From Thiogranum sp. (GTDB taxonomy: Bacteria; Pseudomonadota; Gammaproteobacteria; DSM-19610): 36,653 bases of DNA. The notes beneath the pieces are model-generated. The model saw only the letters and a program-made list of their open reading frames with translations, did no database searches and was not told where the DNA came from. The stretch's first letter is position 1; each line of letters starts with the position of its first letter. This document shows positions 18,370 to 27,298 of this stretch, in pieces. The stretch covers positions 1 through 36,653 of the forward strand of contig JASBSS010000034.1 in NCBI GenBank assembly GCA_030148805.1. The letters run 5' to 3'. The position numbers and the translations under genes are program-made.

Positions 18370-20496
18370 TTAAAGGCCAGTTTTTCCGAGTGTCGAGCGT
18401 TCGATGGTGATGGTCTGTGGTTCTTGCAGCGCCTGCGGTTCGCCGAAGTGATAGCCCTGGGCAAAGTCGACGCCGATGGCTTTGAGCTGTTCGGCGACGT
18501 CCGCGCTCTCGACGAACTCGGCGATGGTGCGGATGCTCAGGCTGTGGCCCACCTGATGGATGGCTTCGACGATGGCGCGGTTCATCGGGTCGACATGCAT
18601 GTCATGGACAAAACTGCCGTCGATTTTCAGAAAGTCCACCGGCAGGCTTTTCAGATAGCCGAAGGAGCTCAGGCCGCTGCCGAAATCGTCCAGCGAAAAG
18701 CGACAGCCGAGCGCCTTGAGCAGGCGGATCATATGGCTGACCTTGTCCAGATTGAAGACCGCGGCGGTTTCGGTGACCTCGAAGCACAGCTGTCCCGGGT
18801 TGACCTTGTGCTGGCCGATCTTCTTCTGGATGTAGTCGGGCAGGTCGTCGTCGTTGAGCGAGTTGCCCGAAAGGTTGATGGCGTAGATGCCGTCGTCGCC
18901 GTTCAACTGCATGCGCCGCAGATAGGCGAACGCCGTGTCGATCACCCAGTGGTCGATGGCGTTCATCAGATTGTAGCGTTCCGCCGCCGGGATAAACGCG
19001 CTGGGCATGATTGTCTGGTTGTCCTGATCACGCATGCGCACCAGGAATTCAAAATGCGGTGTCCGGTCCGCGCCATTTAGCGACTGGATCCTCTGTTTGT
19101 AGAGCACGAAACGATTGCTTTCCAGGGCTTCCTTGATGCGCGACACCCAGTGCATTTCATTGTGTCGCTCGCCCAGATCGATGTCGCTGTCCTGGTAGAT
19201 ATGCACCCGGTTGCGGCCGGATTCCTTGGCCACGTAACAGGCCACGTCGGCGGTGCTGAGCACGAACGAGGGGCTGGGGGTCTGGGCGTTGATCGGTACC
19301 AGGCCGATGCTGACCCCCACCGCGAAGCGGCGTTGTTGCCATTCAAAGGTGAAATCGGCGAAGGTATGCAGTAGGTGGTTGGCCGTCTCGGTGGCCTGGC
19401 CCAGGTCGACGTTCTCCAGCAGGATACCGAATTCGTCCCCGCCCAACCTGGCAAGCGATGCGCCCGCGGGCACGTTGGCGCGCAGGGTGCGGCTCAGTTG
19501 CTTGAGCAGTTCGTCGCCGGCGTTGTGGCCGCAGGTGTCGTTGACCACCTTGAACTGATCGAGGTCCAGATACAGCAGCGCGTGTTCCTTCGCCGCCTGC
19601 TCGTCGACGCCTTCCAGCAGATAGGCCAAACGGTCGGCGAACTCGTTGCGGTTGGCCAGCCCGGTGAGACTGTCGTGGGTGGCCTGCCAGGTCATCTGCC
19701 GGGCCATGCGGCGTTCCCGGGTGATGTCATGGAACACCAGTACCGTGCCGATGATCCGGTTGTCGCGGTCGTAGATCGGCGAGGTCGAGACTTCGACGTT
19801 GTGTTCCTGGCCGTTTCGATTGGTCAGGATGCAGGGGTCGCTGGTCTGGATGGTCTGGCCGCTGGCCAGCGTCAGCGCGGAGGGGTTTTCGGCCGGCAGA
19901 CGGGTCACCTCGTCGACCAACGGCAGGACTTCGGTCAGCAGGTAACCGTGGGCCTCGCCGTAACTCCACCCGGTCACCGTCTCGGCCACCGGGTTCATGT
20001 AATCCACCCGGCATTGCGCGTCGGTGGTGATCACGCCGTCGCCAATTGAATGCAGGGTGATCAGCGCGCGTTCGCGCTCCTGGAACAACGATTCCTCGGT
20101 GCGGCGGCGTTCGCGCCGTTCGGCCGATTCGCGCAGTTCCCGCTCGATGGCCGGAACCAGTCGCGCCAGGTTGTCCTTCATGATGTAGTCGTTGGCGCCC
20201 TTGCGCATGGCTTCCACGGCGGTCTCTTCGCCGACGGTGCCGGAGACCAGGATGAAGGGGGTGTCGGGGTTGAGCTCGCGCAGGATCTGCAGCGCCCGCA
20301 GGCCACTGAAACCGGGCATGACGTAGTCGGAGATCACCAGTTGCCAGCCGCCCTCGGCAAGGGCGCTGCGCATGGCCTTTTCGCTGTCGACCCGGGTACA
20401 GTCCGGGACATAGCCGGCCTGTCGCAGCTTCACCAACAACAGCTCGGCGTCGTCCTCGCTGTCCTCCACCATGAGAAACCGGATGCGTTTGCTCAT
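18370..20496 (-). CDS. Response regulator with PAS, GGDEF and EAL domains (cyclic-di-GMP signalling)
   Basis: A 708-residue cytoplasmic signalling protein. The receiver at 1-125 has Asp57 as phospho-acceptor (VISDYVMPGFSG). A PAS domain lies at about 145-262. The GGDEF domain at about 270-435 has an intact GGDEF at 352-356, and its DLDQFKVVND block is typical of active cyclases. The EAL domain at about 450-695 has EFL at 483-485 in place of EAL, but keeps Asn541, Glu573, Asp603/Asp604 (SLDDFGSGLS), Lys624, Glu644 and Gln680, so phosphodiesterase activity is plausible. Start is ATG 20496, where receiver similarity begins. No kinase is adjacent. Which activity dominates cannot be read from sequence. 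Confidence 0.94.
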   Translation of the reverse strand: MSKRIRFLMVEDSEDDAELLLVKLRQAGYVPDCTRVDSEKAMRSALAEGGWQLVISDYVMPGFSGLRALQILRELNPDTPFILVSGTVGEETAVEAMRKGANDYIMKDNLARLVPAIERELRESAERRERRRTEESLFQERERALITLHSIGDGVITTDAQCRVDYMNPVAETVTGWSYGEAHGYLLTEVLPLVDEVTRLPAENPSALTLASGQTIQTSDPCILTNRNGQEHNVEVSTSPIYDRDNRIIGTVLVFHDITRERRMARQMTWQATHDSLTGLANRNEFADRLAYLLEGVDEQAAKEHALLYLDLDQFKVVNDTCGHNAGDELLKQLSRTLRANVPAGASLARLGGDEFGILLENVDLGQATETANHLLHTFADFTFEWQQRRFAVGVSIGLVPINAQTPSPSFVLSTADVACYVAKESGRNRVHIYQDSDIDLGERHNEMHWVSRIKEALESNRFVLYKQRIQSLNGADRTPHFEFLVRMRDQDNQTIMPSAFIPAAERYNLMNAIDHWVIDTAFAYLRRMQLNGDDGIYAINLSGNSLNDDDLPDYIQKKIGQHKVNPGQLCFEVTETAAVFNLDKVSHMIRLLKALGCRFSLDDFGSGLSSFGYLKSLPVDFLKIDGSFVHDMHVDPMNRAIVEAIHQVGHSLSIRTIAEFVESADVAEQLKAIGVDFAQGYHFGEPQALQEPQTITIERSTLGKTGL

Positions 20497-20716
20497 CGGC
20501 ACGAGGCGCCTCGCCGGCGATGTTCGCTTGCAATGCCCGCCCGGCAAAGGGCCATCGGCCCGGTCAAGCCAGGGCCGCGCGCAGCCACGTTCTCATCCCT
20601 GTTTTCCATCGGCGCAAGCCTGGGTGCTCTTGGTTTTGGATTAAAAGTTCGAGCCCATTTCCCTATCGTTGTGTGCCCATGGTAGCCTTTTGACCGGTCG
20701 ACTGTACATGTTCTGT

Positions 20717-21202
20717 TCAGGCTTTCTGGCGGCGGATCCAATCGCCTGATTTCCCTCCGGATTTTTCCAGCAGTCGAATGCCCTCCAGGGACATGCCGCG
20801 GTCGACCGCCTTGCACATGTCATAAATCGTCAGCAAGGTGACCTGCACCGCGGTCAGCGCTTCCATCTCCACCCCGGTCTGGCCGCGGGTTTCCACCGTG
20901 GCGCGGCAGTACACGGCCGGCGCGTCCGTCTCGGCGTTCAGCTCGATCTCCACCCGGGTCAGGGCCAGGGGATGGCACAGCGGTACCAACTCAGCGGTTT
21001 TCTTGGCGCCCATGATGCCGGCGACCCGCGCCACGCCCAGGACATCGCCCTTGCGGTGGCCACCCTCGCGGATCAGGGCCAGGGTTTCCGGGCGCATTTC
21101 GATGCGCCCCTCGGCGACCGCCCGGCGGGCGCTGGCGGCCTTGTCGCCGATGTCCACCATGTGGGCTTCGCCGGCGTCGTTGAAATGGCTCAGGTCATTC
21201 AT
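20717..21202 (-). CDS. moaC: Cyclic pyranopterin monophosphate synthase
   Basis: Molybdenum-cofactor step that, together with MoaA, turns GTP into cyclic pyranopterin monophosphate. It has 161 residues, the same as E. coli MoaC. Conserved parts are [26 protein letters not shown] and the catalytic-Lys segment [13 protein letters not shown] 21202 is chosen over longer readings because it gives the family length and N-terminus; ATG 21208 is possible. Divergent from moaD, with 111 bases between, so both Moco units may share control. The partner moaA is not in the window. Confidence 0.96.
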   Translation of the reverse strand: MNDLSHFNDAGEAHMVDIGDKAASARRAVAEGRIEMRPETLALIREGGHRKGDVLGVARVAGIMGAKKTAELVPLCHPLALTRVEIELNAETDAPAVYCRATVETRGQTGVEMEALTAVQVTLLTIYDMCKAVDRGMSLEGIRLLEKSGGKSGDWIRRQKA

Positions 21203-21313
21203 ACACATTGTCCGGAAAACGCTGACGCGGCGGCGTGTTACACTTAGAGACGCCGACGCTATCGCGGTGATCAACTATAAAAGGCCGGGTTTCGGCGTGC
21301 AACGGGATTGCGG

Positions 21314-21553
21314 ATGATGCGGATATCTGTGCGGTTTTTTGCCGGTTTGCGCGAGCAGCTGGAACAGGCGGAACTCGAATTGTCGCTGCCCGCGGATGCC
21401 ACCGTGGCGCAGGTCTGGGAGCAGGCCGCCAAAGGGGCGGTCAGCGGCCCCGTGCTGGCCGCGCGCAACATGGAATATGTCGATTTTTCCGCGCGCCTGC
21501 ACGACGGTGACGAAGTGGCCTTCTTCCCGCCGGTCACGGGGGGCGGACGGTGA
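21314..21553 (+). CDS. moaD: Molybdopterin synthase small subunit (sulfur carrier), with odd C-terminus
   Basis: Ubiquitin-fold sulfur carrier whose C-terminal Gly is normally made a thiocarboxylate by MoeB and then delivered to MoaE. 79 residues from ATG 21314 (ATG 21317 also possible). The end reads FFPPVTGGGR instead of the usual ...TGG or ...AGG: two extra residues, Gly-Arg, follow the Gly-Gly. If codon 21545-21547 (GGA) were TGA, the protein would end in the normal Gly-Gly. The stop TGA overlaps the moaE GTG start by four bases (GTGA), so the two are translationally coupled. Otherwise normal. Confidence 0.9.
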   Translation: MMRISVRFFAGLREQLEQAELELSLPADATVAQVWEQAAKGAVSGPVLAARNMEYVDFSARLHDGDEVAFFPPVTGGGR

Positions 21554-21990
21554 GCAGTGTGGTGCTCGCGCAACCGCTGGCGCCCTGGGAATGCTTGCGC
21601 CGCCACGAGCAGGCGCGCGCCGGCGAACCCGGGCAGTTCGGCGCCACGGCCGTTTTTGTTGGCACAATGCGCGATTTTAATCAGGGGGATGCCGTTTCCG
21701 GCCTTTTTCTGGAGCACTACCCCGGCATGACGGAGCGCTGTCTCGAGGCTATCGAGCAGCGTGCCGGTGAGCGCTGGGAGCTCACCGACAGCCTGATCGT
21801 CCATCGGGTCGGTCAGTTGCACCCCGGTGACCCCATCGTGCTGGTGGCGGTCTGGTCGACGCACCGGCGCGCGGCGTTCGAGGCCAGCCGCTGGATGATG
21901 GAGGAGCTGAAATCCAACGCGCCGTTGTGGAAAAAGGAGCAGCTGGCCCAGGGCAGCCGTTGGGTGGAAAAAAACACGCCCGGTTACTGA
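21550..21990 (+). CDS. moaE: Molybdopterin synthase catalytic subunit
   Basis: Large subunit of molybdopterin synthase, which transfers two sulfurs from MoaD thiocarboxylate to cyclic pyranopterin monophosphate. 146 residues. Family blocks are GATAVFVGTMRDFNQGD, LEHYPGMTE, HRVGQLHPGD, and the active-site Lys pair in APLWKKEQ. GTG start at 21550, overlapping moaD by four bases. The partner subunits are adjacent, as expected for the MoaD2-MoaE2 complex. Confidence 0.95.
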   Translation: MSSVVLAQPLAPWECLRRHEQARAGEPGQFGATAVFVGTMRDFNQGDAVSGLFLEHYPGMTERCLEAIEQRAGERWELTDSLIVHRVGQLHPGDPIVLVAVWSTHRRAAFEASRWMMEELKSNAPLWKKEQLAQGSRWVEKNTPGY

Positions 21991-22013
21991 GTGGCCTCAA
22001 AGGCGCCTGGGGC

Positions 22014-22541
22014 TCAGGCGTCCTCGGGCGCGGCGACCACTTCGTGGATGCTGAATTCCATGCGCTCCAGGTCGCCGATGGCGTAGGTGGCCGGCGCGGC
22101 GACGCCGCCGACCGTGCCCGGGTTGACCAGCAGGGTGCGTTTGCCCTTGATGTTGTCCACGGCGCTGATGCGGGCTTCGTGATCGTGGCCGCAGCAGACC
22201 AGATCCCAGTCGCCGGTGGTGGCCATGGCGCGCGCGTAGTGCGGGTAGTGCACCAGGAAAATCCGCCGGCCGCCGAGCTCGAGGGCGGCGTCCTGCCCGT
22301 AGAAGGTGACCTGATTGGACGGCTGGCTGGCGATCCGCGCCATCATGAACGGGTCGCCGACATTGTTGCCCTGAATGACATGCACCGGCAGGCCGAGCGG
22401 CTTGAGGACATTCAGCGTGCTGGGCGCCACCAGGTCGCCACAGTGCAAGACCGCCTCGGCGCCGGCCTGGCGCGCCGCGCGCACCGCCGCGGCCAGCAGG
22501 GGACGGTGGTCGTGACTGTCGGAAACGATGCAGACTTTCAT
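22014..22541 (-). CDS. YfcE/MJ0936-type metallophosphoesterase
   Basis: A 175-residue calcineurin-like phosphodiesterase. The dimetal site motifs run SDSHDH (N-terminus), CGD, GNN, and CGHDHE, with HYPH between. Members hydrolyse phosphodiesters with broad specificity and unclear physiological substrate. ATG 22541 begins exactly at the family start (MKVCIVSDSH); the longer reading to 22814 runs antiframe through ppa and is not real. It follows ppa by 16 bases in the same direction, so it is probably co-transcribed with a pyrophosphatase. Confidence 0.88.
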   Translation of the reverse strand: MKVCIVSDSHDHRPLLAAAVRAARQAGAEAVLHCGDLVAPSTLNVLKPLGLPVHVIQGNNVGDPFMMARIASQPSNQVTFYGQDAALELGGRRIFLVHYPHYARAMATTGDWDLVCCGHDHEARISAVDNIKGKRTLLVNPGTVGGVAAPATYAIGDLERMEFSIHEVVAAPEDA

Positions 22542-22557
22542 GGGCGGCGGCTGGGCT

Positions 22558-23106
22558 TCAGAAATTCGGCCGCTCCGGGGCGGCTTTGTACATGGCCACG
22601 CTGTCGAGGATCTCCTGCTTGGCCTCGTCGACGCCGGCCCAGCCTTCCACGCGCACCCATTTGCCCTCGTCGAGATCCTTGTAATGCTCGAAGAAGTGGG
22701 CGATCTGGTCGAGAATGGCCGGCGACAGGTCGCGGAAGTCCTGCACCCGGCGGTACTCCTTGCAGAGCTTGTCCACCGGCACCGCCAGTACTTTGGCGTC
22801 GTCGCCCGATTCATCGGTCATCTTGAGCACCCCGACCGGTCGACAGCGCACCACCGAGCCGCTGATCAGCGGCACCGGCGTCAGCACCAGCACGTCCACC
22901 GGATCGCCGTCCTTGGACAGGGTGTGGGGCACATAACCGTAATTGCAAGGGTAATGCATCGCCGTGGTCATGAACCGATCGACGAACATGGCGCCGGTTT
23001 TTTTATCCACCTCGTATTTCACCGGGTCGGCGTGGGCGGGGATCTCCACGATCACGTTGATGTCGTTGGGACAGTCTTCGCCGGGGGTGACGCGGTCGAG
23101 GTTCAT
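22558..23106 (-). CDS. ppa: Soluble inorganic pyrophosphatase (family I)
   Basis: Cytoplasmic Mg2+-dependent enzyme that hydrolyses PPi to phosphate. 182 residues, normal for bacterial family I. The signature DGDPVDVLV (metal-binding Asp residues) is at about residues 66-74, with YEVDKKTG and NYGYVPHT upstream and KWVRVEGW near the C-terminus. It sits 146 bases downstream of the membrane H+-PPase gene on the same strand, with a terminator between, so the cell has both an energy-conserving and an energy-wasting route for PPi. Confidence 0.97.
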   Translation of the reverse strand: MNLDRVTPGEDCPNDINVIVEIPAHADPVKYEVDKKTGAMFVDRFMTTAMHYPCNYGYVPHTLSKDGDPVDVLVLTPVPLISGSVVRCRPVGVLKMTDESGDDAKVLAVPVDKLCKEYRRVQDFRDLSPAILDQIAHFFEHYKDLDEGKWVRVEGWAGVDEAKQEILDSVAMYKAAPERPNF

Positions 23107-23199
23107 GGCACGATTCCGTTACTGCAAGCAAAAATGGGTCGGTGATTATACGGGGCCGGGGCTGAAAAAGGCGAATTACCCTGTTGTTTTGGCGGCTAC

Positions 23200-23228
23200 A
23201 AAAAAAGGTCGACCGAACGGCCGACCTT
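23200..23228 (-). terminator. Rho-independent terminator after hppA
   Basis: On the minus strand an 11-pair stem (complement of 23205-23215 with 23218-23228, one G-U pair, 2-base inner gap closing as a tight loop) is followed by a run of seven U (A-run 23200-23206 on the plus strand). It lies 25 bases past the hppA stop and separates hppA from ppa. Confidence 0.8.
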
Positions 23229-23252
23229 GATGGGTGCCTGTGGCGAGGCGAT

Positions 23253-25268
23253 TCAGAGCAGCGGCACGATCAGCAGCGCCACGATATTGATGATTTTGAT
23301 CAACGGATTGATGGCCGGCCCCGCGGTGTCCTTGTAGGGGTCGCCGACGGTGTCGCCGGTGACCGCCGCCTTGTGCGCGTCGGAGCCCTTGCCGCCGTGG
23401 TTGCCGTCCTCGATGTATTTCTTCGCGTTGTCCCAGGCGCCGCCGCCGGTGGTCATGGAGATAGCCACGAACAGGCCGGTGACGATGGTGCCGAGCAGCA
23501 TGCCGCCGAGGGCCTGCGCACCCAGAAACAGGCCGACGATCACCGGCAGCAGGACCGGTAGCAGGGAGGGAATGACCATCTCCTTGATCGCCGAGCGGGT
23601 GAGCATGTCCACGGCGCGCGAGTAGTCGGGCTTCTGGCTGCGATCCATGATCCCCGGGAGTTCCCTGAACTGGCGGCGCACTTCATTGACGATGCCGCCG
23701 GCGGCGCGCCCGACCGCCTCCATGGCCATGGCGCCGAACAGGTAGGGGACCAACCCGCCGATGAACAGCCCGATGATCACCATGTGATCCGACAGATCGA
23801 AGCTCAGGTGCAGGCCGCGGGCTTCCAGGCCATGGGTGTAGTCGGCGAACAACACCAGCGCGGCCAGCCCAGCCGAACCGATGGCGTAGCCCTTGGTGAC
23901 CGCCTTGGTGGTGTTGCCCACGGCGTCCAGCGGATCGGTGATGTTGCGGATCTTTTCGTCGAGTTCGGCCATTTCGGCGATACCGCCGGCGTTGTCGGTG
24001 ATCGGTCCGTAGGCGTCCAGGGCCACGATAATGCCGGTCATCGACAGCATCGACGTGGCGGCCACGGCAATGCCGTAGAGGCCGGCGAATTCGTAGGCGC
24101 CCCAGATGGAGGCGCATACGGCGAGCACCGGCGCGGCGGTGGCTTTCATGGAAACCCCCAGACCGGCGATGACGTTGGTGCCGTCCCCGGTGGTCGAGGC
24201 CGCGGCGATATGCCGCACCGGCGAGTATTCGGTGGCGGTGTAGTATTCGGTGATCACCACCATCGCCGCGGTCAACGCCAGCCCGATCAGCGCGCAGTAG
24301 TACAGATCGAGCGTCGAGTAGACGCCGTTGTCGCCCATGACCGCGTCGGTGACGAAATAGAAGGCGATGGCGGCCAGAATGCCGGCGACGATCAGGCCGC
24401 GATACAGGGCGTTCATGATCTTGCCGCCGTCGCGCGCCTTGACGAAATACGTGCCGATGATGGAGGCGATGATCGACACGCCGCCCAGCACCAGGGGGTA
24501 GACCGCCGCCTGGGCGGCCACGTCCTTGAGCATCAGGCTGCCGAGTAACATGGTGGCGACGACGGTAACGGCGTAGGTTTCGAACAGGTCGGCGGCCATG
24601 CCGGCGCAGTCGCCGACATTGTCGCCGACGTTGTCGGCGATCACCGCGGGGTTGCGCGGATCGTCTTCCGGTATACCGGCTTCGACCTTGCCGACGATGT
24701 CCGCGCCGACGTCCGCGCCCTTGGTGAAGATGCCGCCGCCGAGGCGGGCGAAAATGGAAATCAGCGAGCCGCCGAACGCCAGGCCGACCAGCGGATGCAG
24801 CGGATCCTGCACGCCCATGAGCACTAGAATGGCGTAGAGGCCGGCCACGCCCAGCAGGCCCAGCCCGACGACCAGCATCCCGGTGATGGCCCCACCGCGG
24901 AAGGCGATCTGCATCGCGGCGTCGAGGCCGCTGTTGGCCGCCTCGGCCGTGCGCACATTCGAGCGCACGGAAATGTTCATGCCGATATAGCCGGCCAGGC
25001 CCGAGAACACCGCGCCGACGGCGAAACCGATGGCGGTGGTCCAGCCGATGCCGGAGAAGCCGATGATGACAAACAGTACCAGTCCGGCCAGGCCGATGGT
25101 GGTGTACTGGCGGTTCAGATACGCCTTGGCGCCTTCCTGGATGGCGCCGGCGATCTCCTGCATGCGCGGATTGCCGCTGGGTTTGGCCAGTATCCAGCGC
25201 ACCGAGAACACCCCGTAGAGCACGGCGATCACGGCGCAGACCAGCGCGAAAATCAGTTCTGTTGACAT
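23253..25268 (-). CDS. hppA: K+-independent membrane-bound proton-pumping pyrophosphatase
   Basis: Integral inner-membrane pump that couples PPi hydrolysis to H+ export (or runs backward to make PPi). 671 residues with about 16 membrane helices. Substrate motifs are [16 protein letters not shown] (about 181-196), [20 protein letters not shown] (201-220) and the DNAGGIAEM block (425-433). Lys455 in GNTTK marks the K+-independent subfamily; K+-requiring pumps have Ala there. A strong ribosome-binding site GGAGG lies 7 bases from ATG 25268, within a potential hairpin. Co-location with pfp resembles Methylococcus capsulatus, where the two are co-transcribed. Confidence 0.98.
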   Translation of the reverse strand: MSTELIFALVCAVIAVLYGVFSVRWILAKPSGNPRMQEIAGAIQEGAKAYLNRQYTTIGLAGLVLFVIIGFSGIGWTTAIGFAVGAVFSGLAGYIGMNISVRSNVRTAEAANSGLDAAMQIAFRGGAITGMLVVGLGLLGVAGLYAILVLMGVQDPLHPLVGLAFGGSLISIFARLGGGIFTKGADVGADIVGKVEAGIPEDDPRNPAVIADNVGDNVGDCAGMAADLFETYAVTVVATMLLGSLMLKDVAAQAAVYPLVLGGVSIIASIIGTYFVKARDGGKIMNALYRGLIVAGILAAIAFYFVTDAVMGDNGVYSTLDLYYCALIGLALTAAMVVITEYYTATEYSPVRHIAAASTTGDGTNVIAGLGVSMKATAAPVLAVCASIWGAYEFAGLYGIAVAATSMLSMTGIIVALDAYGPITDNAGGIAEMAELDEKIRNITDPLDAVGNTTKAVTKGYAIGSAGLAALVLFADYTHGLEARGLHLSFDLSDHMVIIGLFIGGLVPYLFGAMAMEAVGRAAGGIVNEVRRQFRELPGIMDRSQKPDYSRAVDMLTRSAIKEMVIPSLLPVLLPVIVGLFLGAQALGGMLLGTIVTGLFVAISMTTGGGAWDNAKKYIEDGNHGGKGSDAHKAAVTGDTVGDPYKDTAGPAINPLIKIINIVALLIVPLL

Positions 25269-25275
25269 TGCGTTT

Positions 25276-25309
25276 CCTCCGACGATAGTAGCCTCACTGC
25301 GTCGGAAGG
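25276..25309 (-). promoter_or_regulatory. Hairpin enclosing the hppA ribosome-binding site
   Basis: In the hppA leader, CCTTCCGACG (complement of 25300-25309) pairs with CGTCGGAGG (complement of 25276-25284), nine pairs with one bulged T and a 15-base loop. The GGAGG of this stem is the hppA Shine-Dalgarno. Closing it would block translation. Read from sequence; a regulatory role is inferred. Confidence 0.5.
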
Positions 25310-25390
25310 CAGGTCACTGAAAGAATAGAATCACTGCAGCCATTCTCCGGCGCACAGCCTCCCGCTGATAAATCCTTCCGTTCCCGGCCA

Positions 25391-25423
25391 GCGACCGGCC
25401 GCCGTGCGAGGGCGGCCGGTCGC
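25391..25423. terminator. Perfect 13-bp hairpin downstream of the pfp-linked small gene
   Basis: GCGACCGGCCGCC (25391-25403) and its exact reverse complement (25411-25423) flank a 7-base loop, ending one base before the stop codon of the minus-strand gene at 25425. There is no T-run after it. It may act as a rho-assisted terminator, a 3'-end RNA stabiliser or an intercistronic processing site between the pfp unit and hppA. Confidence 0.45.
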
Positions 25424-25424
25424 T

Positions 25425-25622
25425 TCAGGGCCCACTGAAGACCTTGCCCGGTTTGAAGCCGAACAGGTTTTCTAAATCGAATTCGCGAATCAGGGCGTCC
25501 ACCGCCTGCTGGCCGTGTTCGCGTTGCACTTCGGCCAGGATCAGGCGCGCGCCGTTGCGGTTGTAGCCACCGCCCATGTTGGCTTGCACGGCGATCAATT
25601 CGCGGGCTTTTGCGAGCGTCAT
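25425..25622 (-). CDS. Small conserved-looking hypothetical protein after pfp
   Basis: A 65-residue protein without recognised family. The N-terminal half is helical; a Gly/Asn-rich turn (MGGGYNRNGARL, residues 16-27) and a helical segment (ILAEVQREHGQQAVDALIREF) lead to the end NLFGFKPGKVF. Its ATG begins one base after the pfp stop, so translation is very likely coupled to pfp. The composition is normal for this genome and not like a random reading frame. A role with Pfp, or as a small regulator, is possible but unsupported by any known domain. Confidence 0.7.
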   Translation of the reverse strand: MTLAKARELIAVQANMGGGYNRNGARLILAEVQREHGQQAVDALIREFDLENLFGFKPGKVFSGP

Positions 25623-25623
25623 G

Positions 25624-26901
25624 TCACTGGATTTCGAAATCCCCGAGTTTGCGCTTCACCGGGGCGTTTTTCAGAATGACGTATTTCGGCATGCCGTCCT
25701 TGCCGTAGGGCGGATAATCCTCGCCCTTGATCAGCGGGGTGAGATACTCGCGGCATTTCGGCGTAATGCCGAAGCCGTCCTTGGTGATGAAGTTCTTCGG
25801 CATCATTTTCTCGACGTTGGCCACTTTCGCCAGGGGGGCCTCGCCGATGGTCCATTTGTAGGGTTTGCTCGACTTGCGCACCACCGTGGGCATGACCGAA
25901 TTCTTGCCGCTCAACGCCAGTTTCACCGCCGCCTTGCCCAGTTCGTAGGCCTGGTCGACATCGGATTTCGAGGCGATGTGGCGCGCGGCGCGCTGCAGAT
26001 AATCGGCCACCGCCCAGTGGAATTTGTAACCCAGAGCATCCTTGATCATGTTGGCCACCACCGGCGCGGCGCCGCCGAGCTGGGCGTGGCCGAAGGCATC
26101 GCGGGTGCCCTGCTCGGCGAGGAACTTGCCGTCGGGCCAGTGACAGCCTTCGGAGACCACGATCGAGCAATAGCCGTATTTCTTCACCTTCTTTTCCACA
26201 GTGGCGAGAAACGCTTTTTGATCGAACTCGACTTCCGGGAACAGGATGACGATCGGCAGATCGCAGTCCTCGTCGGCGGCCAGCCCGCCAGCGGCGGCGA
26301 TCCAACCCGCGTGGCGTCCCATGACCTCGAGGACGAAAATCTTGGTGGACGTCTTGGCCATGCTGGCGACGTCGAAACTGGCTTCGCGGGTGCTGACGGC
26401 GATGTACTTGGCCACCGAGCCGAAGCCGGGGCAGTTGTCGGTAATGGGCAGGTCGTTGTCGACGGTCTTGGGGACGTGGATGGCCTGGATCGGGTAGCCC
26501 ATTTTCTCCGCCAGCTCCGAGACCTTGAGGCAGGTATCGGCCGAATCGCCGCCGCCGTTGTAGAAGAAATAACCGATATTGTGCGCTTCGAACACCTCGA
26601 TCAGGCGTTCGTACTCACGGCGGTTGGCTTCCAGGCTTTTCAGTTTGTAACGACAGGAACCGAAAGCGCCGCTCGGGGTGTGGCGCAGGGCGGCGATGGC
26701 GCGCGCCGATTCCTTGCTGGTGTCGATCAGATCCTCGGTCAGCGCGCCGATGATGCCGTTGCGCCCGGCCAGGACTTTGCCGATTTTATGTTTGTTGGCG
26801 CGCGCGGTTTCGATCACGCCGCAGGCGCTGGCGTTGATGACCGCGGTGACGCCGCCCGATTGGGCGTAAAACGCATTCTTTTTTCCTGTGGATTTCGCCA
26901 T
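25624..26901 (-). CDS. pfp: Pyrophosphate-dependent 6-phosphofructokinase
   Basis: Cytoplasmic enzyme that reversibly phosphorylates fructose 6-phosphate with PPi; in methylotrophs and autotrophs it also acts on sedoheptulose 7-phosphate and ribulose 5-phosphate. 425 residues. The phosphate-donor loop is GGGDS (116-120), with Asp at the position that excludes ATP in PPi-type enzymes. The catalytic block is PKTVDND (144-150, with Lys145 and base Asp148), and MGRHAGW (194-200) binds fructose 6-phosphate. Ribosome-binding site GGAG is 6 bases from ATG 26901. It lies between two small unknown genes and just upstream of hppA. Confidence 0.96.
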   Translation of the reverse strand: MAKSTGKKNAFYAQSGGVTAVINASACGVIETARANKHKIGKVLAGRNGIIGALTEDLIDTSKESARAIAALRHTPSGAFGSCRYKLKSLEANRREYERLIEVFEAHNIGYFFYNGGGDSADTCLKVSELAEKMGYPIQAIHVPKTVDNDLPITDNCPGFGSVAKYIAVSTREASFDVASMAKTSTKIFVLEVMGRHAGWIAAAGGLAADEDCDLPIVILFPEVEFDQKAFLATVEKKVKKYGYCSIVVSEGCHWPDGKFLAEQGTRDAFGHAQLGGAAPVVANMIKDALGYKFHWAVADYLQRAARHIASKSDVDQAYELGKAAVKLALSGKNSVMPTVVRKSSKPYKWTIGEAPLAKVANVEKMMPKNFITKDGFGITPKCREYLTPLIKGEDYPPYGKDGMPKYVILKNAPVKRKLGDFEIQ

Positions 26902-26947
26902 CAGAATCTCCTATTGCTGGTATTTGATTCGGTTGTTCGCCGCCGAT

Positions 26948-27298
26948 CTAGTCCAGTTCGTCGGCGTGTTCCCGCGCATGGTGGTCGGCCTGGACCTGCA
27001 GCAGGGTGACGACGCACTCGGTAAGATCGTCGTATTGATCGATGCCGGTGCCGTACATCTGGTGGATGCGATAGAAAAATTGACAGCGATAACGGCGATC
27101 TCCCGTCTTCACCACCACGAAGTGGCAGTCTCCGGCTTCCCAATAAGCCGTCGGGCAGGGGGTCAGTTCGGTTCGACCCGGATCCAGACGCATTTCGGTC
27201 TCGGCCAGCTGAATGTCCGGGACAGTGCCGTAACGTTCCTGCAAGGTGGTCTGGATGACCCAAAGTTCGCTGTCTGAAAAGTCCGGGATTCCGCTCAT
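26948..27298 (-). CDS. Hypothetical protein upstream of pfp
   Basis: A 116-residue protein of unknown family. It begins MSGIPDFSDSELWVIQTTL, has a central alternating segment (HFVVVKTGDRRYRCQFFYRI) suggesting beta-strands, and ends in an acidic/His-rich tail with HHAREHADELD. It contains Cys48, Cys58, Cys72 and Cys94 but no obvious metal motif. It is the first gene of the minus-strand unit that includes pfp (46 bases apart) and is divergent from adk. Function unknown. Confidence 0.65.
   Translation of the reverse strand: MSGIPDFSDSELWVIQTTLQERYGTVPDIQLAETEMRLDPGRTELTPCPTAYWEAGDCHFVVVKTGDRRYRCQFFYRIHQMYGTGIDQYDDLTECVVTLLQVQADHHAREHADELD

Noticed and set aside
21535-21550. G-run frameshift as an explanation for the MoaD tail
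   Set aside because: Removing one base from the run does not give a nearby stop after Gly-Gly and would break the GTGA coupling to moaE; a single substitution fits better.
22542-22814. N-terminal extension of the metallophosphoesterase
   Set aside because: Runs through ppa out of frame; Met at 22541 is followed at once by the conserved SDSHD motif.
25269-25390. Possible fluoride riboswitch before hppA
   Set aside because: The conserved GGNGAUGG and GGCUGAUGA elements are absent; only the local hairpin is supported.
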